NCBI RefSeq assembly: GCF_008254045.1
Contig: NZ_CP042425.1
Span: 1,488,001 to 1,552,000, forward strand
Length of the DNA stretch: 64,000 nt
Reading direction: 5' to 3'
Source: Limnoglobus roseus
GTDB taxonomy: Bacteria > Planctomycetota > Planctomycetia > Gemmatales > Gemmataceae
A model generated the notes under the pieces. It made no database searches. It was not told where the DNA came from and was given only the letters and a program-made list of their open reading frames with translations. Made by a program: the position numbers and the translations under genes. Shown here in pieces: positions 25,680 to 34,203 of the stretch (within the stretch, counting starts at the first letter, position 1; every line of letters starts with the position of its first letter).

Positions 25680-26246
25680 TTAGCCCTTCAGCATCCCGAC
25701 CGACTTCGCGTAGGCGAAGACGCCACCGGCTTCGATGATCGGAGTGATCTCGCCGAGCGAGTTCAGCCGCCACGAGTCGCCGGTCGTCTTGTTCAGCAGT
25801 TCGCCCTTCGCCAAGTCCACCCGCAACTCGTCGCCGGTGCAGATGGTGTCGATCAGCCGCGTCGGACACTCGACCGGCACCAAGTACGCGCCGTTGATGC
25901 AGTTGCGGTAAAAGATGCGGGCGTAGAACTCGGCAATCACACACGAGATGCCGGCCGCGGCTAGGGCGATCGGGGCGTGCTCGCGGCTGGACCCGCAGCC
26001 GAAGTTCTTGCCGCCGACCACGATCTTGTACGGCGAAACAAATTCCTCGGCCCCCTCGTGGAAGGGAACGTGCCCCTTCGGGAGGCCGGCCGCGTCTTTC
26101 GGTACGCCGCAGAGGGCGAACTTGCCGAACATCTTGTACTCGGCCGGGATCGCCGGGTTGTACGTGAGGTACTCGGCCGGGATGATTTGGTCGGTATCGA
26201 CGTTGTCGCCGAGCACGTAGGCTTTGCCTTCGAGAATCGTTTGCAT
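25680..26246 (-). CDS. leuD: 3-isopropylmalate dehydratase small subunit (LeuD-like)
   Basis: A 188-residue swivelling-domain subunit of the aconitase family. Diagnostic segments: GDNVDTDQIIPAEYLTY, GGKNFGCGSSREHAPIALAA and AEFYARIFYRNCINGAYL. With LeuC it isomerises 2- to 3-isopropylmalate in leucine synthesis; closely related small subunits serve homoaconitase. The ATG at 26244-26246 fits the family N-terminus, and the upstream extension is non-coding. The large subunit is not within the window, so the pair is not adjacent or lies elsewhere. Confidence 0.9.
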   Translation of the reverse strand: MQTILEGKAYVLGDNVDTDQIIPAEYLTYNPAIPAEYKMFGKFALCGVPKDAAGLPKGHVPFHEGAEEFVSPYKIVVGGKNFGCGSSREHAPIALAAAGISCVIAEFYARIFYRNCINGAYLVPVECPTRLIDTICTGDELRVDLAKGELLNKTTGDSWRLNSLGEITPIIEAGGVFAYAKSVGMLKG

Positions 26247-26438
26247 CGTGTTACTCGTCGGATGGGTAGCGAACGGCCGTGCCGAACAGTCTTCCGGGGG
26301 TAGAATTCTAGGCCGGAAGCTGAACCGATTCGGCAAAATCTCTCGGCCGCGCACTCCGTGCTATGCTACAGAAGTTTGAGGACGTGAGTGACGATCTGCC
26401 GAGACGAATCTGCGGGTGGTGATTTTCCCGAGGACGAC

Positions 26439-28403
26439 ATGCGAGCACGGTTGAAGGTCGAAGCCGGTGAAGGAAGCCCGACGTTGTTCGAGTTGGCCCC
26501 CGGCCAGCCGGCGACGCTGGGACGGAGCCGCGACAGTTCAGTCGTTCTGAAAGACGATTTGGCCTCGCGGCTGCACGCCAAGGTCTACTACGAAGACGGC
26601 CGGTGGGTCGTTCGCGATTTCGGGCTGAACGGAACGAAGGTAAACGGCACCAAGGTGAGCGGGGCGGCCGAACTCAACGACGGGTCGGTGATTCAGATCG
26701 GCGACGCGGTCGTGCGGTTCCATACCGTGGCCGGGCCGGCCATCACGCCGCCCCCGACCGGGCCGCGGACCAACGGCCTGTCGCACCCACTGTCGGGGAC
26801 GAAAACGGGCACCGACCACCGCACGCCGGCCCCGTCGGAATCGCCGCACGCGACGAAGACCGGGTTCAACGTGGACCGCTTCGCCGGCCGCCTGACCGAC
26901 ACCGAGGTGGCCGCGTCGCAACTGAAGGTGGACGAACTGACAGCCCTGTGCCGGTTCATGACGGCCGCCGTCGAGACGAAAGATGCACACGAACTCATCC
27001 GCCTGGCCCTACGGGTCATCGTGAATCAAACGACGGCGAAGGTGGCCGGGTACCTGAACCTCGACCCGAACGACCCGACGCCGCGGTTCATCCTACCCGA
27101 CACGGCCGCCGTGGACTCGACCCTCAGCCGGCGGCTGACCGAGCGGGTGCGGAACGAGCGAAAGACGATCTGGCTGTTCAACGACCCGACCAAGGGCGAC
27201 GTTCGCCCGCCGACCGAGAGCCTCTTCGCCTACCACGACGCCCTCTGCCTGCCGCTATCCACAAAGGGCGAACTGTACGCGGCCGTCCACGTCTACCGCA
27301 CCGGCAGCGCCTTCGCCGACCGCGACGCGCGGTTCATCGAGGCCGTCAGTGGCTACCTCGGCAAGTCGCTCGAACTCCACCGCCACCGGCGCAAGTTGGA
27401 AGCCGAGAACAACCGCCTGCGGGCGTCCGTGCCGACGGCCGACGAACTGATCGGCGACAGCAACGCGATGATGGGGTTGCGGCAACAGATCGCGAAGGCG
27501 GCTCCGCTACCGTTCACGGTGCTGATCCACGGCGAGAGCGGATCGGGCAAGGAACTCGTCGCGCAGGCCCTCCACCGGCAAAGCGTCCGGACGGCCGGCC
27601 CGTTGGTGGTCGTGAACTGTGCCGCCATCGCGCCGACGCTGCTGGAAGCGGAACTCTTCGGCTACCGCAAGGGGGCGTTCAGCGGGGCCGACCGCGACCA
27701 CCCCGGCCTGTTCGAACAAGCCGACGAAGGTACGCTGTTCCTCGACGAAGTCGGCGAACTGTCACTCGACTGTCAGGCAAAACTCCTGCGAGTCATTGAG
27801 GGCAAGCCGTTCCGCCCGGTCGGCGGGACGAAGGACGTGAAAGTGGACGTGCGCGTCGTAGCCGCCACGCACCGCGACCTGGACAAGGAAGTGAAGGCGG
27901 CCAAGTTCCGCCAGGACTTGCTGTTCCGGTTGAAGGTGATCCCGCTGAAGGTGCCGCCGCTGCGAGAACACGCGGAAGACATCCCGGAACTGGCGGGCTT
28001 CTTCCTGGAACGGCTGAGCGTGCAATGCCGCAAGACCTTCCACCTGAAGCCGGCCGCGATGCGGAAGTTGCAAGCCTACACCTGGCCGGGCAACGTCCGG
28101 CAACTGCGGGCGGTGCTGGAGAGCACGGCCGTGATGTGCGAAACGGACACGATCGACGCCGCCGACCTCGCGATTACCGCGATCACGGAAGCCGCCCCAA
28201 CCAACGGCAGCGAGTTGCCGAACAGCCTGTCGATGGACGAACTCGAAACTTGGGCGATCCGCAAGGCGCTGAAGCAGACGAGCGGCAACGTCAGTCGCGC
28301 GTCGCAGATCCTCGGCATGTCCCGCGACACGCTGCACACGAAACTGAAGAAGAAGGGCATTGCGAGAGACGAAGCGACGGCCGACGCCGGCGACGGGGCG
28401 TGA
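26439..28403 (+). CDS. FHA-GAF-sigma54 transcriptional activator
   Basis: A 654-residue regulator. Order of domains: FHA (about 5-95, [20 protein letters not shown] with [13 protein letters not shown]), GAF-like (about 165-320, [20 protein letters not shown]), AAA+ sigma54-interaction domain (about 340-570, [18 protein letters not shown]alker [30 protein letters not shown]) and a C-terminal Fis-type helix-turn-helix ([20 protein letters not shown]). The loop GAFSGA is the normal functional variant of GAFTGA. FHA reads phosphothreonine, so a Ser/Thr kinase partner is likely upstream in the signalling, as in similar planctomycete and myxobacterial regulators. Targets are unknown. Confidence 0.9.
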   Translation: MRARLKVEAGEGSPTLFELAPGQPATLGRSRDSSVVLKDDLASRLHAKVYYEDGRWVVRDFGLNGTKVNGTKVSGAAELNDGSVIQIGDAVVRFHTVAGPAITPPPTGPRTNGLSHPLSGTKTGTDHRTPAPSESPHATKTGFNVDRFAGRLTDTEVAASQLKVDELTALCRFMTAAVETKDAHELIRLALRVIVNQTTAKVAGYLNLDPNDPTPRFILPDTAAVDSTLSRRLTERVRNERKTIWLFNDPTKGDVRPPTESLFAYHDALCLPLSTKGELYAAVHVYRTGSAFADRDARFIEAVSGYLGKSLELHRHRRKLEAENNRLRASVPTADELIGDSNAMMGLRQQIAKAAPLPFTVLIHGESGSGKELVAQALHRQSVRTAGPLVVVNCAAIAPTLLEAELFGYRKGAFSGADRDHPGLFEQADEGTLFLDEVGELSLDCQAKLLRVIEGKPFRPVGGTKDVKVDVRVVAATHRDLDKEVKAAKFRQDLLFRLKVIPLKVPPLREHAEDIPELAGFFLERLSVQCRKTFHLKPAAMRKLQAYTWPGNVRQLRAVLESTAVMCETDTIDAADLAITAITEAAPTNGSELPNSLSMDELETWAIRKALKQTSGNVSRASQILGMSRDTLHTKLKKKGIARDEATADAGDGA

Positions 28404-28436
28404 GCCCCTGAAGGGGTGAACGGGTGACTTGGTGAA

Positions 28437-28468
28437 GGGGTGAGAAAGGCATCTGCCTTTCTCACCCC
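28437..28468. terminator. Hairpin after the sigma54 activator gene
   Basis: A 15-bp perfect stem, GGGGTGAGAAAGGCA / TGCCTTTCTCACCCC, with a 2-base loop lies about 35 bases after the stop. Preceding GGTGAACGGGTGACTTGGTG units match the repeat family at 13933-14003. Confidence 0.65.
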
Positions 28469-28555
28469 TACCGGTTTTTGCTGTCGATTCCCTCGCTCGC
28501 CGTTCGACTACCTCCCGTAAGCCGCCGATTCCCGGAGGCCGCCAGAGGTAATCCC

Positions 28556-29005
28556 ATGACCGTCGAAAGCGCCCTCACCCGCGACGAGGCCCAGATTCAC
28601 AGGCTTCTCGCGGACCAGATGAGTGCCATCTGCGCGAAAGACCTCGACCGCATCATGAGCTTCTACGCGGCCGACGCCGTCACCTTCGACATCAAGCCGC
28701 CGTTCCAACTCAAGGGCAACGCCGCCCTCCGGCAGATGTGGGAACAGTGCCTGCCGTGCTTCCCGGACGGGAGTTTATCGCCGGTGACGCGCGACGTGCG
28801 CGTCGTGGCCGGCGGCGACGTGGCGGCGATTCACTGGCTATCACAGTTCGCGGGCTGGCCGCCCGGACACCCGGCGGCGGAGATGTGGATGCGCGGCACG
28901 GCCGTCTACCGAAAGACCGGCGGCGAGTGGAAGATCGTTCACGACCACGTGTCCGTGCCGTTCGACCCGCGCACGGGGCAGATCGTCCCTAAGCCCGAAG
29001 CGTGA
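28556..29005 (+). CDS. NTF2-like / SgcJ-type protein
   Basis: A 149-residue protein of the SnoaL/NTF2-like cone fold. The N-terminal helix pair reads RDEAQIHRLLADQMSAICAK and the family signature DLDRIMSFYAADAVTFDI follows. WMRGTAVYRKTGGEWKIVH is the closing strand pair. Proteins of this group often serve as small-molecule isomerases, hydrolases or unknown stress proteins; no catalytic residue set can be assigned. The ATG at 28556 is chosen from the family length. Its 3' end overlaps the convergent zinc-ribbon gene by 17 bases. Confidence 0.8.
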   Translation: MTVESALTRDEAQIHRLLADQMSAICAKDLDRIMSFYAADAVTFDIKPPFQLKGNAALRQMWEQCLPCFPDGSLSPVTRDVRVVAGGDVAAIHWLSQFAGWPPGHPAAEMWMRGTAVYRKTGGEWKIVHDHVSVPFDPRTGQIVPKPEA

Positions 29006-29432
29006 CCGCGGCCGATGGCACGGCCCCGACCGCGTGGCGGGGGGCCGTCAGTTCTTTCGCCAGGCCGACCGAGAAGCCGATGTACGCCCCCCAGCAGACG
29101 AGCACGACGAGGGCCGACAGCAGAAGTTGCACCTTCAGGGGGAACGGCGTCCGCGTGACGTACAGGCACGCGCTGATGCCGGCCGTGCCGAGAATCCAGG
29201 GGATGATCCCCGGTGCCCCGCCCGCCCGCAGTTGCGATGCGTTCACGCCGAAATGCGGCAACACGTGCAGGATGCCGCCGGCGGCCGAGAACACCGGCAG
29301 GAACACGCACAGGGCCACGAACACGTACAGCGACCCGTGGGCCTTCGGCGTGCCGCTGTACAGCACGGCCCCGCACATGAAACACTCGGCATCGGAAGCG
29401 TTATTCAGGTGGTGGCAGTTCCAGCACTTCAT
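28989..29432 (-). CDS. Zinc-ribbon membrane protein
   Basis: A 147-residue protein. It begins MKCWNCHHLNNASDAECFMC, a zinc ribbon with two CxxC pairs (C3/C6 and C17/C20), followed by three to four membrane segments (LYVFVALCVFLPVFSAAGGI, GIIPWILGTAGISACLYV, LLLSALVVLVCWGAYIGF). The function is unknown. The start overlaps the end of the upstream VanZ-like gene by 32 bases, so the two are translated from one message. Confidence 0.65.
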   Translation of the reverse strand: MKCWNCHHLNNASDAECFMCGAVLYSGTPKAHGSLYVFVALCVFLPVFSAAGGILHVLPHFGVNASQLRAGGAPGIIPWILGTAGISACLYVTRTPFPLKVQLLLSALVVLVCWGAYIGFSVGLAKELTAPRHAVGAVPSAAVTLRA

Positions 29433-29859
29433 GGCGGGCACGCTCGCGGGGACGGAGTCTCCCCAACCGTAGTGCAGAAATCCGAGGATGCAACACGACG
29501 CCCGCCCCGACGGCAATGCCGGCCGCGTCGATGAGCATGTCGCGAACGCAGCCGTGCCTCTGCGTGTCGAAGTGGGCCGCGCCGATCATTTGGGCAATCT
29601 CGCTGAGGATGCCGTGCAGCACAAGGCCGCCCCAGACCCAGCGCCGGCCGCGAGCCGAGTCCGGCAACAAGCCCCCGAAGACCGCGAAGAAGGCATAGAC
29701 CGACAGGTGCAGCGACTTTGCCAGCACGAAGTGCAGCGTCTCACGGTCGAAGCCGAAGCCGTCGCCGAGGAGCGATTCCGGCACCGGCTCCGGCTTCACG
29801 AGCAGCCACGACCAGACGAGGAGAAGGGCGACGAAGACCAGAGGGAAGAAGATTCGCAA
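29401..29859 (-). CDS. VanZ-like membrane protein
   Basis: A 152-residue membrane protein with the VanZ-like layout: an N-terminal hydrophobic stretch (FFPLVFVALLLVWSWLL), LHFVLAKSLHLSVYAFFAVF and GGLVLHGILSEIAQMIG, which includes the conserved helix with E-x-x-Q, and RDMLIDAAGIAVGAGV. VanZ relatives are associated with envelope and glycopeptide phenotypes, but no resistance cluster is nearby and the role here is unknown. It is upstream gene in an overlapping pair with the zinc-ribbon protein. Confidence 0.75.
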   Translation of the reverse strand: MRIFFPLVFVALLLVWSWLLVKPEPVPESLLGDGFGFDRETLHFVLAKSLHLSVYAFFAVFGGLLPDSARGRRWVWGGLVLHGILSEIAQMIGAAHFDTQRHGCVRDMLIDAAGIAVGAGVVLHPRISALRLGRLRPRERARHEVLELPPPE

Positions 29860-29908
29860 TTCGGTTGCATCCCGGATGGGGCACGAGCGAGTGATTTTCA
29901 GAGCCGAA

Positions 29909-30325
29909 TTACGCCACCGGGTCCGGGAGGGTTCCAGATTCAGGGGCCGGCTGCATGGCCGTGGCGGACTGCGGAGCGATGCTTATCATCCGGATCGATT
30001 TAGCCCGGACCAAGAACCGCCGCCCCTCGGCATCTTCCAGAATGACCATGCCGCTGAGGTCCATCGGCAGGAGCGTCTTGAAGCTTTCTGTACTCGTGAA
30101 CCCGACGAACCGGACCCGCTCAAACGTCTCCCCGCCCTGCATGTGGACGGTGGCCCAAGTGTCCTTCTTCAACACGCCGCGGACGGCGATAGTTTCCGGT
30201 TTGCCCCCGCGGGTGTTGAGCCAGTTCAGGACAGTAAAGAAGACAGCCAGTGCGATGATGCCGAGAACGGCGCAGAGAATACCAACCCCGAACGTGCTGA
30301 ACGTCTCGACCGCTTTCGGATCCAT
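29909..30325 (-). CDS. Single-pass membrane protein, hypothetical
   Basis: A 138-residue protein with one membrane segment near the N-terminus (VGILCAVLGIIALAVFFTVL) and a soluble beta-rich remainder (ETIAVRGVLKKDTWATVHMQ, GMVILEDAEGRRFLVRAKSI). The soluble part suggests a small beta-barrel. No family is recognised. It is 49 bases upstream of the VanZ-like gene on the same strand. Confidence 0.6.
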   Translation of the reverse strand: MDPKAVETFSTFGVGILCAVLGIIALAVFFTVLNWLNTRGGKPETIAVRGVLKKDTWATVHMQGGETFERVRFVGFTSTESFKTLLPMDLSGMVILEDAEGRRFLVRAKSIRMISIAPQSATAMQPAPESGTLPDPVA

Positions 30326-30375
30326 ACGAACACCTTGACGGCCAGCATTTTCGTCACGGTTCTTCCCTACCGAAC

Positions 30376-31446
30376 TTATCGTTGGCTCGCGCCCAACTCA
30401 CGGAGTTTGTTGCGGAGGTACTTCGCCCGCGCCGAGTTCCGCTCCTCGCCGTCGAGCGGCGTGCCCATGAGCTTCTGTAAGTGGGCCGCCTGCGTGTGAA
30501 TGAACAGTTGGTTCACCGTCGTCGCCGGCAGGTCTTCCAACAGGTGAAGCTGAATGCCGAGGCGGACCGTCGAGAGCAGTTCCATCGTCTCTTCGGACGT
30601 AATCATCGTCGCGGAACCGAGCGTGCCGATGGCCCGGGCCACGCGGTCTTGTTCCGCCTGTTTGCGTTCCTTCACCAGCAATTGCCGGGCACGGCGTTCG
30701 TACTGGAGGATTTGCGAGATCACCTCGCGAATCTCGCGCAACACCAAACTCTCGCTCTTGCCGAGCGTGACCTGGTTCGAAATCTGGTACAGGTCGCCGC
30801 TCGCCCGGCTGCCCTCGCCGTACAGGCCGCGGACGACGAGGTTGATCTTCTGAAGCGACCGGAATAGCTTCTCGATTTCCTTCGTCAGCGACAGGGCCGG
30901 CAGGTGCAGCATCACGCTCGCCCGCATGCCGGTGCCGACGTTCGTGGGGCACGCCGTGAGGTAGCCGAACTGCTCGTGGAAGGCGTAGGTCAGCTTCGTT
31001 TCCAACAAGTCGTCGAGGTGGTCGATCTCGGCCCACGCTTCCTCAAGGGCGACCCCGCTGCGCATCACTTGCAGCCGCAGGTGGTCTTCCTCGTTCACCA
31101 TGACACTGACCGACTCGCGCTCGTCGAACGCCACCCCCCGCGGCCCCTCCAACACGGAACCGAGTTCGCGACTCATCAGTTGGCGTTCGATGAGGAACTG
31201 CCGGTCGATCGGCGTGAGCTTCGACACGTCGACGTAGTCGAGCTTGTGCGGCAGGTCGAGCTTGGCGATGGCGTCGCGGATGCGGGCCTCGGTTTCGGCC
31301 TTCTGCGCCGCGGACGCGCGGTTGCTGAACGGCGATCCGGCCAGGTTGCGGGCCAGGCGGATGCGCGTGGAAATGACGATGTCCGACTCCGGGCCGTTGC
31401 CGCGGAGCCATTCGCCGAGGTTCGGCAGTAGGCTGTCCAGGTTCAT
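30376..31446 (-). CDS. mcsB: Protein arginine kinase McsB
   Basis: A 356-residue phosphagen-kinase-fold enzyme that phosphorylates arginine residues, marking proteins for ClpCP in Firmicutes. Motifs: SDIVISTRIRLARNLAGSPF, NEEDHLRLQ, ACPTNVGTGMRASVMLHLP and SRASGDLYQISNQVTLGKSE. The ATG (31444-31446) overlaps the stop of the preceding mcsA-like gene (ATGA), implying coupled translation. No ctsR or clpC is visible in the window. A longer upstream open frame is only the opposite-frame shadow of the mcsA-like gene. Confidence 0.93.
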   Translation of the reverse strand: MNLDSLLPNLGEWLRGNGPESDIVISTRIRLARNLAGSPFSNRASAAQKAETEARIRDAIAKLDLPHKLDYVDVSKLTPIDRQFLIERQLMSRELGSVLEGPRGVAFDERESVSVMVNEEDHLRLQVMRSGVALEEAWAEIDHLDDLLETKLTYAFHEQFGYLTACPTNVGTGMRASVMLHLPALSLTKEIEKLFRSLQKINLVVRGLYGEGSRASGDLYQISNQVTLGKSESLVLREIREVISQILQYERRARQLLVKERKQAEQDRVARAIGTLGSATMITSEETMELLSTVRLGIQLHLLEDLPATTVNQLFIHTQAAHLQKLMGTPLDGEERNSARAKYLRNKLRELGASQR

Positions 31447-31958
31447 CCCGCGGCTTCCTTTCCCCGAATGCGGTCGCGCAGTCGGGCGGCCTCTTCGTAG
31501 TCTTCGATCGCGATCGCGTCGGTCAGTTGGGCCTTCAAGTCGGCGATCTCGTTCTTGGCCATCTGTTCCTGCACCGCTTTCGGCGTCTTCCCCCGGTGTT
31601 GCAAGCCGCGGTGGACTCGTTCCAGGATCGGCATGAGCACGGGCAGGAACACGTCGTAATCTTCCGGGCAGCCGAGGCGACCGTCGGCCCGGAACTGAGC
31701 ATACTTTAGCCCGCAGTCGGGACACGTCAACGACGCCGGGTCGAGGTCGTCGGCGTCCGCCTCGCTGGGCGAGGGGGCGAGTTGGCTCATCAGGAGTTGC
31801 AACAGGGCCGGCAGGTTCAACTGCGGCGACGGCGCGTCCGGGATGAGATTCTGCTCGCGGGCGCAAGATTCACACAGGTGCATCTCGCGCTTCTTCTTGT
31901 TCACAATGTCCGTCAGGTGAACCGTGGCCGGGGCACCGCAGAACTGGCACGGATTCAT
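31443..31958 (-). CDS. mcsA: McsA-like zinc-binding McsB activator (paralogue 1)
   Basis: A 171-residue protein. It has CxxC pairs at the N-terminus (MNPCQFCGAPATVHLTD and LCESCAREQ), a second cysteine pair (TCPDCGLKYAQFRADGRLGC), and a C-terminal UVR motif (AIAIEDYEEAARLRDRIRGK). McsA activates the arginine kinase and binds zinc. It is the gene immediately upstream of mcsB, with an overlapping stop/start. A second, similar gene lies 89 bases further upstream. Confidence 0.88.
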   Translation of the reverse strand: MNPCQFCGAPATVHLTDIVNKKKREMHLCESCAREQNLIPDAPSPQLNLPALLQLLMSQLAPSPSEADADDLDPASLTCPDCGLKYAQFRADGRLGCPEDYDVFLPVLMPILERVHRGLQHRGKTPKAVQEQMAKNEIADLKAQLTDAIAIEDYEEAARLRDRIRGKEAAG

Positions 31959-31974
31959 TCCGCTTCCTCCGTCG

Positions 31975-32052
31975 CGGTTTCCAGTTTCAGAGTTTCAAGA
32001 ACCGATCAACCCTCGAACTTGAAACTCCTGAGACCGGAAACCTGAAACTATT
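31975..32052. repeat. Imperfect inverted repeat between the two mcsA-like genes
   Basis: GGTTTCCAGTTTCAGAGTTT on the left pairs imperfectly with AAACTCCTGAGACCGGAAACC on the right. This places a hairpin of about 20 bp between the two paralogues; it could limit read-through or protect the downstream message. It touches the stop codon of the second gene. Confidence 0.5.
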
Positions 32053-32527
32053 CCGACTCTTCCAGTCGCTTGATCTTGTCCCGCAGTTGGGCGGCCTCCT
32101 CGTAGGCTTCCTTCGTCACGGCCACCTGGAGTTGCCGGCGGAGGTTGGCGAGTTCCGTCTGGCTGGCCTTCACCTTCGGCAGTCGCCGCGGCGTCTTGCC
32201 GACGTGCTTCGTGTCGCCGTGAATGTTATCGAGCAACGGCAGCAGTTCGTCCTTGAACGAGTCGTAGTCGTGCGGGCAGCCGAGGCGGCCGGTGTTGCGG
32301 AACTCGACGAACTTGATGCCGCACGCCTCGCAGTGGCGGTTGCCGAGGTCGGACAAGTCTTCGACCGCCGCGGCGGGCTTGTCGGCCACCTTCTTCACCG
32401 ACGCTTCCGGGTCCGCGAGGTGTTTTTGCGCGCACTCTTCGCACAGGTGCAGGTCGAAGAACTTTTCCTCGCCCATCACTTCCGTGATGTGAAACGTCGC
32501 CTGTTTCGGACATCGCTGGCACTTCAT
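32048..32527 (-). CDS. McsA-like zinc-binding protein (paralogue 2)
   Basis: A 159-residue paralogue of the next gene. It begins MKCQRCPKQATFHITEVMG, continues with LHLCEECAQKH and HCEACGIKFVEFRNTGRLGC, then the UVR motif TKEAYEEAAQLRDKIKRLEE. It differs in the acidic linker and in having a full CxxC in the middle. Tandem McsA-like genes with a single McsB suggest either two alternative activators or a sensor that has diverged. The ATG at 32525-32527 matches the family start. Confidence 0.85.
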   Translation of the reverse strand: MKCQRCPKQATFHITEVMGEEKFFDLHLCEECAQKHLADPEASVKKVADKPAAAVEDLSDLGNRHCEACGIKFVEFRNTGRLGCPHDYDSFKDELLPLLDNIHGDTKHVGKTPRRLPKVKASQTELANLRRQLQVAVTKEAYEEAAQLRDKIKRLEESE

Positions 32528-32819
32528 GGCCGGCCTCATGACGATTCGCGGGGTCCATCGAGCAGGTGGTAATCCTGATTCTACCAGGACGCGGCAGTCC
32601 CGTAAGGGCCACCTCCGCGGGTGGCACGGATTGCGTTAAAAAGCGGGGCTATGCGTCAGGGTTTTCCCGGGCGCGAATGCGACTTTGTGAAAGCATTCAC
32701 GAAGTTAAGGAGTTTTCACCCCGATTTCACGCGGCCGGAATGGATTGACACACTAGCGTTGGGTAAATTTGTAGTGCCGGATCCACCAAGGCGGGTTCCC
32801 CCGGCAAATGAGGCCTCCC
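32528..32819. other. Divergent promoter region for mcs and usp genes
   Basis: No gene is visible. A TTGACA at 32745-32750 is the best -35 box facing the usp gene, but no -10 at standard spacing was found. The region also carries TTGTGAAAGCATTCACGAAG, a short symmetric operator-like sequence. Confidence 0.35.
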
Positions 32820-33275
32820 ATGTTCAACGTTCGAACAATCCTCTACCCGACGGACTTCTCCAGCTTCTCCACGCAGGCCTATTTCCACGCGGTCGGCCTG
32901 GCCGAGAACTACCGCGCGAAGCTCACCGTCATTTACGTCTTCCGGCCGCGGGACCCGAGCCGCTCGGCCATGGAGCGGGCGTACTGGCTGGAGCAACTGG
33001 AAACGATCCGGCCGACGAACGCCAAGATTCCGGTAACGCACGTGCTGCTGGAAGGCGACGCGGCCACGGAGATCGTCCGCTTCGCCGCCGACACGAAGAC
33101 CGACGTCATCGTGATGGGCACGCACGGTCGAACGGGGGCGGAACGGGAACTGATGGGCAGCACGGCCGAACACGTCATGCGCGACGCACCGTGTTCCGTG
33201 ATGGTGGTGAAGATGCCGAAAGGCACGCCGCCGGCCGCCCGGCCGCACGTCGAATTGATCGCCCAACAAGCATAG
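32820..33275 (+). CDS. Universal stress protein A family
   Basis: A 151-residue UspA-fold protein. It shows TILYPTDFSSFSTQAYFHAV at the N-terminus, the middle GDAATEIVRFAADTKTDVIV, and the nucleotide-binding MGTHGRTGAERELMGSTAEH ... APCSVMVVK (the G-x2-G-x9-G-S/T pattern), so ATP binding is likely. It is monocistronic, followed by a short hairpin, and faces the TPR lipoprotein gene. The ATG at 32820 is preferred to an in-frame ATG four codons earlier. Confidence 0.9.
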   Translation: MFNVRTILYPTDFSSFSTQAYFHAVGLAENYRAKLTVIYVFRPRDPSRSAMERAYWLEQLETIRPTNAKIPVTHVLLEGDAATEIVRFAADTKTDVIVMGTHGRTGAERELMGSTAEHVMRDAPCSVMVVKMPKGTPPAARPHVELIAQQA

Positions 33276-33280
33276 TGGTG

Positions 33281-33304
33281 GCCGCAGGCGTTGGTGCCTG
33301 CGGC
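33281..33304. terminator. Hairpin between usp and the convergent TPR lipoprotein gene
   Basis: A 9-bp stem GCCGCAGGC / GCCTGCGGC with a 6-base loop begins 6 bases after the usp stop. There is no U-tract. It probably serves both converging transcripts. Confidence 0.55.
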
Positions 33305-33316
33305 GACCGACCCAAG

Positions 33317-34156
33317 TTACTCTCCTGTCGCAGGCACCGGCGGTGGTGGTACCACAAACGCCGGTGCCTCGGCATTTGGTCGCGGCGCTTCGACCGGGGC
33401 CGCGATCACGGCCGGCGGTTCCGGCTTCTGATTCTTCTCCACCGCGGCCAATCCCGCCTGGGCCATCTTCAAACTCGAATCGGCCGCCAACGCTTGTCGG
33501 TAGTAGTTCGTCGCCCCTTCGCGGTTCCCCTTCGTCGCCAGCACGAACGCCAGGTTCGACTTCGCCTCGGCCGGCGTCACGGCCTTCTCGAAGGCCGCGA
33601 GGCTGTCCGCTGGCCGATCGAGTTGCGCGAGCGTCATCCCGAGGTTGACCCAGGCCCGCTTGTGGTGCTTGTCAAGGTCGACGGCCTTCCGCAGGTAGGT
33701 CTCGGCGTCGGCGTACTCACCGCGGTTATAGCAACTGTACCCGACGTCGTTGTGCAGATCGGCATCCTTCGGCCGGGCCGCCAACAGTTCGCGGAACTCG
33801 TGCATCGCCTTGTTCGAATCGCCGGCGCGATCGTACAGCACGGCGAGGCGGCGCGACGCCTTCAGGGCGTTCGCAGGGTCCGAATCGCGGGCCTTCTCGT
33901 AGTAGGTGATCGCGTCGCGTTCCTTGCCTTCTTTTTCGAGTTGCTCGGCCAGCGTTGTCGAGAGGGTGGCCGCCTGTTTGCCGGTGAGATTCCCCTCAGT
34001 CGGCGGCGTGATGGTGTTCGCGTTCGAAGAACTGGTCGCGGTGCCGCCCATCGACTTCGGCACCTTGATGTCGCCGAACGGCGTGTGCAGGCAGCCGCTC
34101 CCGGCTGAGAGAACCGCGAGCGAACCAACGGCGAGAAGCCGGCGAGAGAGGGTCAT
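33317..34156 (-). CDS. TPR lipoprotein, partner of the secretin
   Basis: A 279-residue lipoprotein: signal MTLSRRLLAVGSLAVLSAGS followed by the lipobox Cys at residue 22 (AGSGC-LHTPFG). TPR units fill residues ~70-230 (AITYYEKARDSDPANALKAS, AMHEFRELLAARPKDADLHN, AETYLRKAVDLDKHHKRAWV, GATNYYRQALAADSSLKMAQ). The tail is Pro-rich. Short TPR lipoproteins of the PilF/TadD type assist secretin assembly in type II/IV/Tad systems; it follows the secretin by 47 bases. The start is supported by the lipobox. Confidence 0.82.
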   Translation of the reverse strand: MTLSRRLLAVGSLAVLSAGSGCLHTPFGDIKVPKSMGGTATSSSNANTITPPTEGNLTGKQAATLSTTLAEQLEKEGKERDAITYYEKARDSDPANALKASRRLAVLYDRAGDSNKAMHEFRELLAARPKDADLHNDVGYSCYNRGEYADAETYLRKAVDLDKHHKRAWVNLGMTLAQLDRPADSLAAFEKAVTPAEAKSNLAFVLATKGNREGATNYYRQALAADSSLKMAQAGLAAVEKNQKPEPPAVIAAPVEAPRPNAEAPAFVVPPPPVPATGE

Positions 34157-34203
34157 GGGAAGTCCTGGGCAAGGAACACGGGTTCGGTGGCGGAACGTCC
34201 GCG

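Noticed and set aside
32621..34108. Long plus-strand open frame of 495 codons covering usp and the TPR lipoprotein
   Set aside because: Its translation is Arg/Gly/His-rich with no domain pattern, while the usp gene and the minus-strand TPR lipoprotein in the same DNA have clear motifs. It is a high-GC shadow frame.
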